64,000 bases of DNA, from the NCBI GenBank assembly GCA_008711295.1, contig VUYV01000004.1:9354010-9418009 (forward strand), written 5' to 3'. This document shows positions 15,001 to 28,200 of the stretch, piece after piece; position 1 is the first letter of the stretch, and every line of letters begins with the position of its first letter. The DNA comes from Anarhynchus alexandrinus. Taxonomy: Eukaryota; Chordata; Aves; Charadriiformes; Charadriidae. The translations under genes were made by a program, and so were the position numbers. The notes beneath the pieces were generated by a model. That model had not been told where the DNA came from, ran no database searches, and worked only from the letters and a program-made list of their open reading frames with translations.

Positions 15001-18000
15001 TAACTAAGGGCCTGTTCTTACTCTGACTGTAACAAATGCAGGTCTTCGCACTGGGAACTGCTTCAGTTCCCAAGGGTGTGGTCAAACAAGAACGAACATG
15101 CAAATTAAAGCAAAACAAGAAAAGAGCATCAAAGTGTTGGTTTTCAGTAGCTGACAGAACACTAACAACAGAAACGAATCATCTGCCACAGGTATTTCAA
15201 AGTCAGACAGATACAAAGCATATATAAATATACATTAAGAACAACAGTGCAAATAGTAAAATTAACTGAATTTCAAGATCTATCTCTCATCATAACTTTG
15301 AAAAATCGTTAAACTTAAAGCAGGTATCACAATCATTTATATACATACAGTTCAACTTCATCAAGACAACCACATTTCCTATGAATTTAGTTAGTAAAGT
15401 TTAACCACGATTATTAAAAACAAACAAAAAGCAGGAGCAAGAAGGGTATTCAAAGGAAACCTTCAAGTGATCTCAAAAGACATCCAAATATTTTCTTGGC
15501 CCAATGGTACAGCACTAAGCCATAAAAAAAAGGAAGAAAGAAAAAAACCCAAACCCACAAAAAAAAACCCCAGCCTTGATTTCTGTAATTTTATCTACCT
15601 GGCTTTGGAAGGGATAACTTGTCCAAATGTCTTTTTTGTCCACAGATAGAAGAATTTCCTTGCTAGATATCTGGAATATAAGGAAAGGTTAGTTGCCTTT
15701 GTACTCTTCCTCTGCTAATTCCCAGGCAGCAGTAAAAATATGAACTTTTTATGCTAGTTTCAGTAATAAAACTAAGGGTCTGATTTCATAGAGATCAATG
15801 CATATATTAAATATTTACATCCTGAAATTGGCACCTTTAACAGGACTATTCACCAAGCACATACAGAGGACTGTGCATCGTTGCAAGACTTGAATTGGGA
15901 CATACTTGTTAAGGAAACCTAGGGAGCTGAAATGTCTTCCAAGCAGCCCACTTACACCCAGTGATACTAATACGCAGGCTGTTGACTAACCGGGGAGCCT
16001 TTTTGTGATTTAGAAGTGATAATATTACTGTTTCCCTGAAGTCAACCAGCTGAGTCAGACTTGTTTCCAGAACACTTGAGCCAACCTAATATTTACCCCT
16101 GAAACCAGCAGATCTTCCTTCTTCCCTACAGAAGTTCCGCTTCTCCTAGTACCAGTTCAACTCACTAATCCATAATTGTGATACTATCACTCTTCCCCCC
16201 TTTTTTTAAAACAGATTTAAGAGTTAGTTGGCTCACAGAGGGCCCAAATAAGCACCAAAGACATCACAAGGCAATTAATTAAAGCACACAGCCATGAACA
16301 GGGCCTCCCTCTTTCAGCAAGTCTGAGTTGCTAGATCAGCTCCACTTGTTCAACAAATACTAGGGTTTTAATCTCTAAACAATTACCATCTCACTTTTGT
16401 CAAGATTCCTTCAACAAACAAAAGAAGAAACACAAGAGGAGGGCAAGACTAAATCATTACCCCTGACAGTCGCCTATCAAAGCATGTTGTCAAATAGCCA
16501 CTTTTTAATTTTACATTAGAAAATCAAAAATGTATGAAATCTGATTGTGCCAACATTACCTCAAGTTACCACAAGACATCTTCAGAACTGTCTGGCATGC
16601 CTGTGAACAAAAACCTTTCCCTTAGCCTGGACTTGTACTACTAAAACCAGTCATCTTTAGGTCTGATCCCCCTGTTCCATTCAGTGAAAATTATGTTTTG
16701 TACTTATCACCTGATTTGGAATTCTTTTAACCTTCTTCCTTGATGCCAGGTATACCAAATTTGATCCAGATTCCCATGACCTCTGTCCTGAAATTGATGT
16801 CTGGCACATTGGGGAGCAACAGATCGCCCAGTTGCATACATCTGATGCCTAGGTAGTTGTTGGATTTCATGCATCTTCAGAGATTTTGAACTTAAAAGGG
16901 AAGGAGAAATATTTTGTGTAAAACTGTATTAATGGCAAAGAAGTGGCACTATTTCAATAAATTATAAACAAAGGTATACAATCACATAAGGAAGCTGACA
17001 GCTACAAAACGTTAACACGCATTTATTGTCTCTTTATCACACATTTTTCACTATCTGGAAGTTTGAAGTTGTTTCCCCAAGACAAGCAGGAAGACACATT
17101 TCAGTGGAATCACGTCACAGACAATTTCTTTCTCCTCTAAAATTAAAATCAAAAAGCACTAAAATGCATTTGTGCTTCCCCTCCCGTGTGTGCATACAGT
17201 GTACCTTTACAGAGGAGATTTGGATGTGGTTTTCTGTCTTTTAGTCTCAAATATATCAAGATATTCTGTCTATTGCTGAAAAATTCTCTAGAGGACTAGA
17301 GAACTGAAGTGAGAATGTCCCATTTTAACAAGAAATGCACGTATGTATACAGGTCCTTTACAAGGAACTCTTTCCTAGTTTTGCTCATATTTTAACTCAA
17401 TGTGTTTCTTTAAAAAAAAACTAAAAATGCCTTCCTGTTTTTACATATTCATCATCAAAAAGCAAAATTAGGCATATTTTTCCATCATACAGTTTACTTT
17501 CACACATAGTTCTAATCTGAATAACAATAAGTATGTTTTTATGAATTCTAAGTATTTTGTCTCAATAATTTTCTGAAAACAAGAATGATTAAAAAAAAAA
17601 ATCTAACCAGATAAAACTTGCTGAACCAGTTGTATTGAAGCTTATTTCCCAAAACAAATACTGCCACCACCCTGAAAATTTGCACATTAGAACCACAAAC
17701 ACATTCTTGAACTCCATAACAGGCAACAGAAGAGGATAGTCTGAATTCTCCTAATAATCACCTGAACTGAGCTAGGAAAAACATGGCAGCAAACAGAAAA
17801 ATTGTTGGTTCTGCAAAGTTATTGGAACAATCTACACTAGTAAGTTTCAGGAGATCAGCCGAATAACCGCTCACAGTATTAACAACAGATCATTTGTGGG
17901 GGGAGACCCCAACAAAACCAAAACCCAACACCCCCCTCTTCCCAAAAATCTCATAGGAGGAAATACATTATTTTTGGCCCATTCCAGCAAGCTGCAAGGA

Positions 18001-18745
18001 GCTAAAACAAAGCTAACGAAAGAAAACAAGGCCTATATTTTGTGTGAGAGACAAATTCTTGTTCTCCTATAAAATATTATTTGAATGTTTTTTGAAAGAG
18101 GTGGGCCCCCTCCAGCAGACAGAAGAATTCTGTTCACATCGAGATGTGCATTTAAGGCAATTGTATGCACTTTTGAAGAAAGAGTTTCAAGCACTTTCAA
18201 ATTTATGCAAAATAGTTTTCATCACAAGTTCCTGTACACGGCTATTGGGCCCAATTCCCTTTAAAACCATCTAATCTACTCCAAAGGCAAACTGGTCTGA
18301 CTACGTGCAATGACAGTATAACACAAAGTAGAGAAAATAAGAGCATGGGAAGAATAAGAGAACAGAATAACACCACAGAATAAATCTATGGCTGGGCCAA
18401 CAACTATACCCTAATATCTTACATTCCAGACTAATACCTCAAACTCAACAACATATTTTTTGTATTTGAATGTTATGATAATGTAAACCTACATAAAGCT
18501 GTGTTTCATGATGGGTTTGGAGGTGGTGTGTTTGTTTGTTGTTTTTTGCTTTGTTTCTAAGAGGAACATTTTCTGGTTAATAATGTTCCGCAGAGACCAA
18601 TAAGCCCTCATATGAGAAAACCTCAACTTTGTTCCATCCCATGGAATACCTAAGATATCATAATTTAAAAAAAAAATAAATTACAGCTGAGGTCTTTAAC
18701 AAGGCAGCATCTTATTATTGCTTACCTGCTTCTGGAATTCTCCAT
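49..18745 (-). CDS. SFI1: SFI1 centrin-binding centriolar protein, 5' part (16 coding exons, 572 codons)
   Basis: Exons in transcript order: 18745-18726 (ATG), 16890-16711, 15670-15599, 13376-13269, 12962-12868, 11275-11158, 10891-10789, 9634-9478, 8708-8547, 8087-8011, 6931-6839, 6241-6144, 2364-2283, 1370-1192, 952-877, 144-49. All are flanked by AG/GT and the phases join without a stop. The product is a run of Sfi1 repeats of roughly 25-35 residues, each with aromatic/tryptophan cores such as FEDxW-like FKAWRAY, LQQAWNKW and KFWNRW. Known family role: the repeats form a long helix that binds centrins at centrioles. The segment YLARKFFYLW...FGQVIPSKAR closely matches mammalian SFI1 as I recall it, so orthology is secure. 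The start ATG (context AAAATGG) gives MENSRS; an upstream 5' exon could extend it, since no stop precedes it in the few bases visible. The C-terminal part lies left of the window. Introns contain no other gene I can support. Confidence 0.93.
6447..6653 (+). mobile_element. CR1 LINE 3' fragment in SFI1 intron
   Basis: Matches the avian CR1 3' end: AGGAAAAACTTCTTTAC..., ACTGGAACAGGCTGCCCAGA, TGGAGATATTCAAAACCCGC, CCAGAGGTCCCTTCTAACCT, ending TACCATTCTGTGA. It is 5'-truncated and similar to consensus, and lies between the SFI1 exons at 6931-6839 and 6241-6144, antisense to SFI1. Confidence 0.93.
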
Positions 18746-19154
18746 TTTGCTATAGTTCCAAGTCCACAGTAAACAAATGCACTCTCTGCACTGCAATGTT
18801 GTATATTAGCTTTGGACAAAGCATAAATTGGTTCCTATTATTTGTGATGAATTCATCAAATGGATCTATGCTAAATGCAGTCTGTATCTTAATGACAGGA
18901 ATTCCATTCACTTGACCTGCATACAAATAGCGTAATGCAATTCTAGATGTTTAACATGAAAAGCATCTGTCTGCACACTCACAGCCTTGCTGACCAGAAT
19001 GATGCTGCGCTCACATAATCTATCGGTAATAAAGTCATAACCATTTGAACCCTTAGACAGCAACTGTGCCTACCTATATAAAGTTGTACTAGAAAGATGC
19101 TACAAAAAGGAGATGACCCTAAATTATGCTCATCTATTTAGAAATAAATTAATA

Positions 19155-19275
19155 ATCACAAAATCATAGAATGGATTAGGTTGGAAGGGACCTTAAAAAT
19201 CATCTAGTTCCAACCCCCTGCCATGGGCAGGGACACCTTCCACTACACCAGGTTGCTCAAAGGCCCCTCCAAGAG
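19155..19275 (-). mobile_element. CR1 LINE 3' fragment
   Basis: Reverse-complement orientation of CR1: TCATAGAATGGATTAGGTTG, GAAGGGACCTTAAAAATCAT, CTAGTTCCAACCCCCTGCCA, TGGGCAGGGACACCTTCCAC, then CCAGGTTGCTCAAAGGCCCC. It is 5'-truncated and lies in the first SFI1 intron, in the same orientation as SFI1. Confidence 0.92.
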
Positions 19276-19564
19276 TGACAAAGTCAGTTGCTAATCAAAC
19301 TGACTACTTTTCGCTTTTTTTTTTTTTAAGCTACTAAGTTTCTCTCCCTTCACAAGCGGGTAGAAATCAACAACGAATTCCACCCAGCTCCAGTGAGAAC
19401 TTCTGCATGCACAGAACCTTCCACCTGCCAAAGGTCTCGGGAGGGCAAGACTTCGTGAAAGCACCCGGACTTACAACCAGCAACCTCCTTGTAAGCGTGA
19501 GGACCGAAGCAGACATTTCTATAAGCAAGGTTTAAGGTGTGACAGGAAAAGAGAACCCCAAAAA

Positions 19565-20120
19565 CTTACTGCAGTCACTGTGAGTTTGCCTACACATTCC
19601 CTTCGGCAGAGAATTATATTCTGAACGCTTTTTGTGCTTACAGACACACACTCGGGAACCACGCGATGCTGCTCCAAAACCCGACCCTGAGGCGCTGGAG
19701 GCCGCGGCCGCGGTGCCTGCCCGCCGAGCCACCCCCACAACGCACGCTGCCGCCCCCCGCCGCCACCGCCTCCCGCCCCACTGACGGCCCTACGGACCGC
19801 GCAGCCGAAGCGGCCCAGCTTCCCGCCCCAAGGACCGGCCGGCGGCGGGAACGGCCGGGCGAAGGCAGCGCCGCACCGGCACCCCGCCCCTCAGAGGGCT
19901 CCACACGGAGGCCGGCGGGCAGCAGCGGGAGCCCGGTGGCCCTACCCGGGAGGCGGCCGGCGCCCTAAGGGGGCACAGACCGACCGCACCTCAGCATCAG
20001 AGCGGGCGGGAACGCGCTACTCACTCGCTCCCCACCCGCCCTCACAGCGGCGGCGGCGTAAGCCCCGCCCACCGCCGAGAGGAGGGGCCGGAGCGCCGCC
20101 TCACCCCGCCCTGCGGCGGC
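19565..20120 (-). promoter_or_regulatory. SFI1: SFI1 promoter side of CpG island and likely non-coding first exon
   Basis: Minus-strand transcription of SFI1 must begin upstream of its first coding exon at 18745. The GC content rises sharply from about 19650. Two good minus-strand splice donors are visible: CTGCA|GTAAGT, ending an exon at 19570, and GCGA|GTGAGT near 20022. Either could end an untranslated first exon. No TATA box is evident. The transcription start is inferred, not seen. Confidence 0.5.
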
Positions 20121-22130
20121 ACAGCGCCCCCAGCGGCGGGGAGGAGCGCTGCCCGGTGGGCCCGCGGCCCCGCGCCGGTAAGGGCCGACCTTGAATTCGG
20201 GGTCTGCCCGGGGGCACAGCCGCCGCCAGGACACGTATTTACCGACCACAGGCATACACCGCAGGGCAGAGTAGCGGGAGAGGGACTAAGCGTGCTCTGC
20301 CAGCGCAGGGGAACACATGCTCTGCCATTTCTGTGCCGTTGGGCTTCGCTGCTGCTGCGAGTAAGCAGCGTCTTACAAAAGATGTGCCTTTGGGAACCAA
20401 CAAAATGGTGTTTCAGCTCACAACGGCGATACATACAGCAAAACACCCAGCCCTCGCGCAGCCCCTGCCTGCAGCACTGGGTGACGGCCGCCTGGCACGG
20501 GGCTCCGTGCGTTGGTCTGAAAAGCAAAGTCGACAGGAGAAACTTCCCAGTAGCCACAACGTGCTCTTAGCTATAATACAGCACCTTATCACTTCAGAAA
20601 AAAACCCCGAGAAATATTTGTTTCATCCCAGAAGTAACCAGCTTTTACCGCTGGTATCCATTTTCAACAGAGATCAGGGGACAAAACACTTTATTCACCA
20701 GATCCCGGTGCTAAACGGGCACTGGAAAACCATTTCTGCTCCTCGTTAGTGACAACCAGCAGATCTGCCAGGGGAATGAGCTACTCTGCTTGCTACACCA
20801 ATTTTCCTCCTGCTGTCCCGTGGAAACGCCGAATTTCGCTTTTGACAGAAGAGTGATAAAGGGTGCTTTAAAACACGCGCAACCTGACAGGGCAGCGTGT
20901 GCGGGGCACCGGGATTTTACACTCCCGGTGCTGCCGGTACCCCACCGCGGCGGGGAGTCCCTGCCGGCCCCCCCTCAGCCTCCCGCGGGGGGGACAAGCC
21001 GCCGCTGCCGGCGTGAACACGAAGGCGGCGGGCTGCGGGCGGGCGCTGACGGGGAGACTTCCCCGGGCCCGCAAACGCCTCCCGACGTGCGCTGCGAGGC
21101 GGCGGTGAGCCCGACGAAGGCGCTAAGGCAGCTGTCAGCCGCGCCGCCCGCCATCGCCGCCGCTGTGGGGCCCGAGCGCTGAGGAGACCCGCGCCCGCCC
21201 CGCAGCTTCCCGCCTTTCTTTCACCCCCCGCGGCCGCCGCGGCGTAGGCCCCGTCCCCTCTGCCGCCCGCTACCCCACACCCGGCACATGGCGAGCACCA
21301 CCTCCCGCCGCCGCGGCTCCCGGCGGCCGCCTCCCCCGCCGGGGCTGCCCGCCGAGAGTGCCTGCGGGCCCTCGGGGCCACCCCGCGCCTTTCCTCACCC
21401 ACCGCGGCGCTCGACAGGTGAGGTGACGGGTTCGGCGGGGACACGCCGCCGCACGGCGAGAGGCGGGAGGGGGGTTGTGGGGGTGAAAGGCAGCCCGGCC
21501 CCGCCGCCGCCGCCTCCCGCCTTTTCCAGTCAGGCGCCGCGCGGGGGAGCCCCGGCGCGCGCGCCCGCCGCCGCGCCTGCGCGCGGGGCATTAAATGGGT
21601 GCGGGGCGGGCGGCGGAAGGCCCCGGTTACGGCGGCTGAGGAGAGACAGAGTCGGGCGAATCGGGAGCGGGCGCGCGAGCCAGGCGCGGAGGGGGCCGGA
21701 GGCGGGCGGGGGACGGCGCCGGCCCGGTGCGCGTGTGGCGCGNNNNNNNNNNNNNNNNNNNNNNNNNNNNNNNNNNNNNNNNNNNNNNNNNNNNNNNNNN
21801 NNNNNNNNNNNNNNNNNNNNNNNNNNNNNNNNNNNNNNNNNNNNNNNNNNNNNNNNNNNNNNNNNNNNNNNNNNNNNNNNNNNNNNNNNNNNNNNNNNNN
21901 NNNNNNNNNNNNNNNNNNNNNNNNNNNNNNNNNNNNNNNNNNNNNNNNNNNNNNNNNNNNNNNNNNNNNNNNNNNNNNNNNNNNNNNNNNNNNNNNNNNN
22001 NNNNNNNNNNNNNNNNNNNNNNNNNNNNNNNGGGGACCCTGCGGGGGGGGTGTCGGGGCGGGAGGGGATAAAAAGGTGGTGTTGGGGAACGCGCTCGTTG
22101 TGTGTGTGGGGGGGTGTGTGCGCAGTGGGG
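19650..22130. promoter_or_regulatory. CpG island between divergent SFI1 and EIF4ENIF1
   Basis: Very GC-rich, CpG-dense sequence separates the 5' ends of the minus-strand SFI1 gene and the plus-strand EIF4ENIF1 gene. A GC dip lies at about 20570-20880. An NRF1-like GCGC-rich palindromic stretch is seen near 21560-21590. The long open frames on both strands here reflect GC richness and are not treated as genes. The untranslated first exon of EIF4ENIF1 probably lies in the last part of the island, at or beside the assembly gap. Confidence 0.75.
21743..22031. other. Assembly gap (289 N) in CpG island
   Basis: A continuous run of N. Flanks are extremely GC-rich on the left and G-rich on the right. 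It probably removes part of the EIF4ENIF1 promoter or first non-coding exon. No EIF4ENIF1 coding sequence is lost, because the ATG exon at 22209 is intact. Confidence 0.99.
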
Positions 22131-22236
22131 GCTCCTGCGCTGGGAGGAAAACGCGCCCGCTGGAAGTGTGTGTCTCGAAATCTGACGGTTTGGTTTTGTT
22201 TTAATTAGGTCCGTGGTCAAAGGCTTTGAAGTCACC

Positions 22237-25200
22237 ATGGATAATAAAAGAGGAGGCATAACAGAAACTGAAAATGGTGATGCTTTCCTGGAGCTGAACA
22301 GAATTACCACAAAATACCCACATCGTTACACAAAGGTTAGTGCTCTCCCCTTCCCTCTGAAAGTTGTGTGTGGAGCTGTTGGTCGCAGGAGCGGGAGGGG
22401 GGAGGCCTCTGCCAGAGGGAAGCGGTAAGGTGAAGGCTGAAATTGCCTGGATTAGGATGTGCAAGATGCTATAAAACGAGCAACTTGTGAAATGTGATGT
22501 AGCTGAGCAGTCCTGTTGTTGATATACTTTTGATTCCCACCACCTTATTTTAATATCTGAGCACCTCACAGCATGTGATGGAGAGATTATGGTAGAGACT
22601 GAAGTATGTTGTTCTACCAGCTTTCTTGAGCACTTGCACTTCGTAGTTCTATTTCTACTTTCAGCAGTCTTCCTTTAAAAAGTTGACCAAAATGTTTCCT
22701 TGTAGTAAATGCCCCTTCCTTGGAACAGACAGCACACCAGATCTTATCAGGAGCTTTAATGTGTTTACTAAGATGCCTTTTGTAAATTTAGAATTGCTCG
22801 TGTTTGGCTGGTGGAAGCCTCAGTGCTTATGAATCCAACCAGTGCTTAGTGTTAAAACTTCAGCACAGGTGCTCTTGTTTAGCTGGGATACCTAAATATA
22901 TGCAGGAGTGGAAGATCACTAACTAAATAACTTGCAAATGGAGATCCTTTCAATACTAAGTAAGTCTGATATATTGTGGGGTTTAAGGTTCAAATCTTGT
23001 GTGCAGTTTCGGTATCACTGCTGAAATGTGCTTTTAGGAAAAGTCTTTAATGGTGGCTGATTTTCCTGTTGCTGAAAGCTGTGGGAACAGGTGGTCACTG
23101 CTTTCTGGAAATCTATTAAGATACTTTGCAACAAATGGCCTGAAGTGTGGAACAGAGTGAGACAGTGTGCTGTTACTGACCGTGTTATCTTACTTGAGGA
23201 ATTCTGAACTGTTAGCTTCTGACTAGGTTGTTTTTTAAAAGAAAAAAATTATCATTGTGGCTGTGTTCTGTTGAGATAGTAGGGCTGGCTTATTTTAACT
23301 AGACATCAACAATAAACCGAGTACTTCAGAATTGGCAAAACTTACATGGGAATAGTACAGCTTTCTAATTCTCTCTGTCTTCATAGAAAAGATGTACGCT
23401 TAACCTTCTAAGATGCAAAGTATACTATTGTTCAGACCTTGTTACTCAATTAACTATAAAGTGAAGGCTAGGAGCTCTCTTTAAACTTTTTGTGGCTGGA
23501 AAAGCGGTATCTAAACTCACTCAGTCTTGCCCAACTCCTTTCAAGAATAGTAACTGAATAGAGCTTCAAGTTCTGCTTGATTTTTTGGACAGTATTCAGC
23601 TAGTGCTGGTGGTGGCTGGACACTGAAACTGATGTGTTTGTAGCTTCAGTTTTCTTAATTCAGTACCTATAGTTTCTGATCAGGATAAGTTGCGGAACTA
23701 GTGCCAGATGGCATCTAGCCGCATTTATCTGTTGGTTTCCAAGGAGTCTAAAGTCAGGAAACACCAGAAATCAATCTGTGTTAAAATATCTTGCATCACA
23801 TGTTTGGGTTTTTTTACAAGTAGCATCTTAAATATAGTTGGTTTAAGGTGCTGATGTAATCAATACTGTAAGCCATTTTCACATGATCCAGTTTTCTGCT
23901 AATTAGGGATGGGAGAAACACTGTTTCAGGACATGTGCTGCTGATTTGGACAGGACTAATTTCCTTTAATGGTTTATATTCGTGTATAACCAGTAGGAAA
24001 ACAATTGGCTCATCCTATGAATCCTTCTCAACTATTTGAATAAAACTGCTTAATAACAGCTAAATATGCTTTTCCCCCATCCACTTAAAAGTACTAGTGT
24101 ATGAATTAAAAAAAAAAAACATCGCCAATCCCAAAACACACTCTGGGAGTGCCAGTGTTAATCTCCTCTATTATGAGAGTGTTATGTAGTCCAACTGTGT
24201 CTTTTCTAGTTCATTGGAAGCTGTTGCTCCAAGGGTGCACAGCTAATGAGTGAAAGCCAAGAAACAATTCAAATTTTCCTCACTTCAATGGCAGAATTGC
24301 AATAGGATCTGATTGAGGGTCTATGGACTCCCTCTCGTGGCCAACAAAATAGTCAATTTCAAGGCTGGTGATGGACAGTGCTGTTAATATTGGTGATACC
24401 TGCACCAAGCTATGATAGTATTACAGTGCTGGTGTTCCTCATAGATCAAGGTTTATTTTGGGAAGCTGTGGGCTGCCTCGCTCCCTTTAATGGAACTCTT
24501 TTTGCTGAAGACTAGTACAGGGTGATGCTTGGATATATGTGTACGTGTGCATGTTAAGGTTTTGTTTGGCTACCAAGTTGCCATCTGGAAACTTTCAAGT
24601 ATCAAGCTCTTGTAGCTAATGAACCGATTTTAATCACATGGGGATAATGATGTAAAAGCCTTAGAAGATACTGTATTCTTTGGAAAAAGGTAGAGAAATT
24701 TCCTTCTTCAGTTTGGCTGATGTGTGGTGTCTGCTGTTATGATTTCATTATCCTTCCAGTTGCCCACTGATTTCTGCACAGTTCTGAATCAATTCGGTAC
24801 AGTTGGGAGTGAGGCAGACTGAAGAAAGGTAATTTAGGGAGAATTTAATTAGAAATGTGCATTTTCTCTGCAGCCATGTTAATGATGATTCAAAGCACCA
24901 TTAATAATGCTTTTTAAATGTAGCAAACTAGTGAAACTGTAGACTGATTACTTGTCTGCCTCAAATGACTAACTGCACAGGGGTGTGCAACTGTAAAGTG
25001 AGGACTGTATTTGAAAACTGGTGGAAAGTGGGGAAACAGAAGTAATCATTCAGCATTGATTTGGTGTTGGGTGGAGTGGATAACTGTATAACATACATTA
25101 GATATCTTGGAATTGGTGGTGGTCAGAAGTGGCAAGCTTGTCTGTAATTTCCAGATCTACCTTTGTAACTGGCACTATGGTAATGCTTTTTTAACCAGCT

Positions 25201-28200
25201 GAATCTTATATAGCATTAAACATAGCAATTTTGATTCCATCTTGAGAACTTACTAGCTCCAGTATCAATGATGCCTGTCTTGCTTGTTGAACTGTGCAGG
25301 GAAGTGTATAGGTAAACATGTATGGTGTGATCAGCCTTTCAAGTGTTAACGAGGACTGAACCTGACCTAGTAAGGCTCAGTGCTTCAAATAAGCGTTTGT
25401 TCTGTGGCCACTGGTAGGAGAACTGAAAAATAAACTTGCTGTCCAATGTCAACTTCTCACTGCAGTATTTCACAAGAAATGAAACAACGTATTGGGAAAC
25501 TTGGGCTGTCAAGTTAAAACACTAGATTGATCAGGCAGTCTGGAATAGATATTTTGGGTCACTTGAATCTCGTCTGGGTGAGAATTGGAACTAACTTCTT
25601 GCTTTTTCTAGGAGGAACTGCTGGATATTAAAGAGCGTCCCTACTCTAAGCAAAGACCTTCTTGTCTTTCTGAAAAATATGACAGGTATTTTTTTGATTA
25701 TACAAAACCTATATATATTTCTTTCAAAATAGAAGTTTAAATTGCAAAAAGTTCTTAGCTAAGAAGTGCACTTATGTTAATGGAAGATATAAGTGCTCCA
25801 GAGTTGAGTGTATGACAGTGTTTTCAGATGTACTATCTACTATCTACTTTCAGATGTAATCTACTAGGAAAGGCTTAGTACTCTAGCTAGGAATTTTGTG
25901 CTTTGAACAAAGATGATGACATGAGATCCAGCAGAAAATAACTTCACACAACACAAGTCTTACAGACTTACAGGGAAAACTACCAAGAAGATAGATAGCT
26001 GTATAGCACAGACTGACAAGGTCACGTTGCAGCAAGCTGACTTGCTTGATGGATTATTCTCCCATGCTGACAGTGTACATCATTTAAAAATGAAGTTGCG
26101 AATGTTCTTGGATTGTTTGTATATTTGCTAAACAGCAGTATCTTTAATGTTGAGATTCATTTATTGTACAATAAGTGTGAGATTGAGGTAAAATCTTCTG
26201 AATGCTTAAGAATAGTGACATTTGATCTACTTGAGCTTTTTTTCAGTGTACCAGGCAAATTTCACCAATAACTAGTGGGACAACATGTCCATGTGTTGGC
26301 CCTTTTATAGTGTGATGCTGGGTATTATACTTCCTTACTCTTACAGAAGGGATGCAGGACACCATGTATGAGGTAATGAAGTGAGGTGAAGCAAAGATTT
26401 AGAAGTTGGGTATGAAAGATGTTTCACTTGTACAGATCGCTAGTCAGTGAATTCTGGGGTTTCAGCATCAGTACTATGAATTATTTATTAGACAAGTAGT
26501 AAACAATCCTGCAATTTTATTTTCATAGTGATGGTGTCTGGGATCCAGAGAAGTGGCATGCATCTTTATATCCAACTTCAGGAAGAACTTCACCAGTGGA
26601 AAGCTTTAAAAAAGATTTGGATTCAGATCGGACTTCTCTTATGCGTAGGATAGTAGGTAAGTGCACAAGATTCAAAACCAAACATAGGCTGTTGGCAAAA
26701 CCTTTCCTTTGGGATGATACAAATGAGACTAAACAAAGTCTCTGAATATTGTTTGCATAAAATAAGTGTCAAGGAAATCTCAGTTGCTCTGACTACAGTC
26801 TAGTTTCTGATATTCTGGTAACTGTTATCTAAGAACAAGCTTTGATAGCAGCCAGTTGTTATATCCTACTGTTCTTGTTATGTAATAGTAAATACAGATG
26901 CAATAGTGCAAGTGCAGGGGGAGAATTTCCCTGCAGTTCAAGACTGAGTACTTAGAAGGTCTATAGTGGGAAAGCAGGTATTTCTTAGGAGACAGCAATG
27001 ATTCCTCAATATCCAACTGTGAATTTAATTTTTTTTTCCTTTGCACTTCCTGTGGTCTCAGCTAGATTAGCTTTGCAAAAATAAATGAGTGTTTTCTTTA
27101 AAAAAGCTCTGGGATAGCAGCAAGGCTATGGAACAGAAGGCTATTATACAGATGACTAGCTTGTATTTACTAATACAGTAAATTCAATGCCTTTTGTGTC
27201 ATCTTTGATTTGTAGATCCAAGGGAGCGAGTGAAAGAAGATGACTTGGATGTAGTCTTAAGTCCACAAAGGCGAAGCTTTGGAGGTGGCTGTCACGTAAC
27301 TGCAGCTGTTAGCTCACGTCGAGCGGGGAGCCCGTTAGAAAAGGAGAATGATGGTGTCCGTGTTATTGGTGGCCGTAGGATTGGCAGTGGAAGAATTATC
27401 TCTTCTCGTAACTTTGATAAAGACCACCGGGGTGGTGAAAAAGACATACGTGATTCTAGAGATGCAAGAGACCGAGATCGTGAGAGGGACTACAAAGATA
27501 AACGCTTCAGGGTTTGTTCTTTCTTTTCCTGATTGCATATTAAATCAGAGTTTTTGGATGCTTTGCACTAAAAGCCACAGGGCAGGTTAACTGCATACAG
27601 CCGTGGAGTGTTCCATGCAAGTAGGCTATTTCTTCTCAGAAGGACCTTTGATGGTTTAAAGGCTGAGCACTCAGTGCTTCAGAAACTTCAGAAGTTTTCA
27701 GTCCTTCTGACAGATCAACCAGGATGCATCTAACTCTGTGTATCTTAAAAACCCCTCCTGTAGTGGACTTAATAGCAAGATATTCAAAAGTCTAATAGTT
27801 CATTCATAGTTCTTGACCTAGCAGTTGTCAGCAAGCATTGTCTTTAACCTCAGCAGATGGAAGCTTTCCAGGCTTTCAGGCATTAAAAAAAAAAAAAGGA
27901 ACAACTAGCCTACCTCTCAGCGTACAAAACTGAGTTTATACAGGCACTTGAGACCAATAGCCTTCGGTATAATAAAGCAGAAATTCAGCCTTAAAGTTTT
28001 TAAAATGTAAAAGCTTACTGAGCATGCTGAGTGTGCATCTTAAGATTAAAAATCCAAAACTGGTGTGAAAAGATTATAATTTCCTTTGGAAATCAGGGAG
28101 GAATCTCATGAAACAGCATGTAATGGTTAATGTTTTTAATATCCCACGTTAGAGGGAATTTGGTGACAGCAAACGTGTCTTTGGGGAGCGAAGAAGGAAT

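Noticed and set aside
20917..21591. 224-codon minus-strand open frame, and plus-strand frames running through the N gap, in the SFI1/EIF4ENIF1 island
   Set aside because: Low-complexity Ala/Pro/Arg/Gly translation with no recognisable family; explained by CpG-island composition and by translating N.
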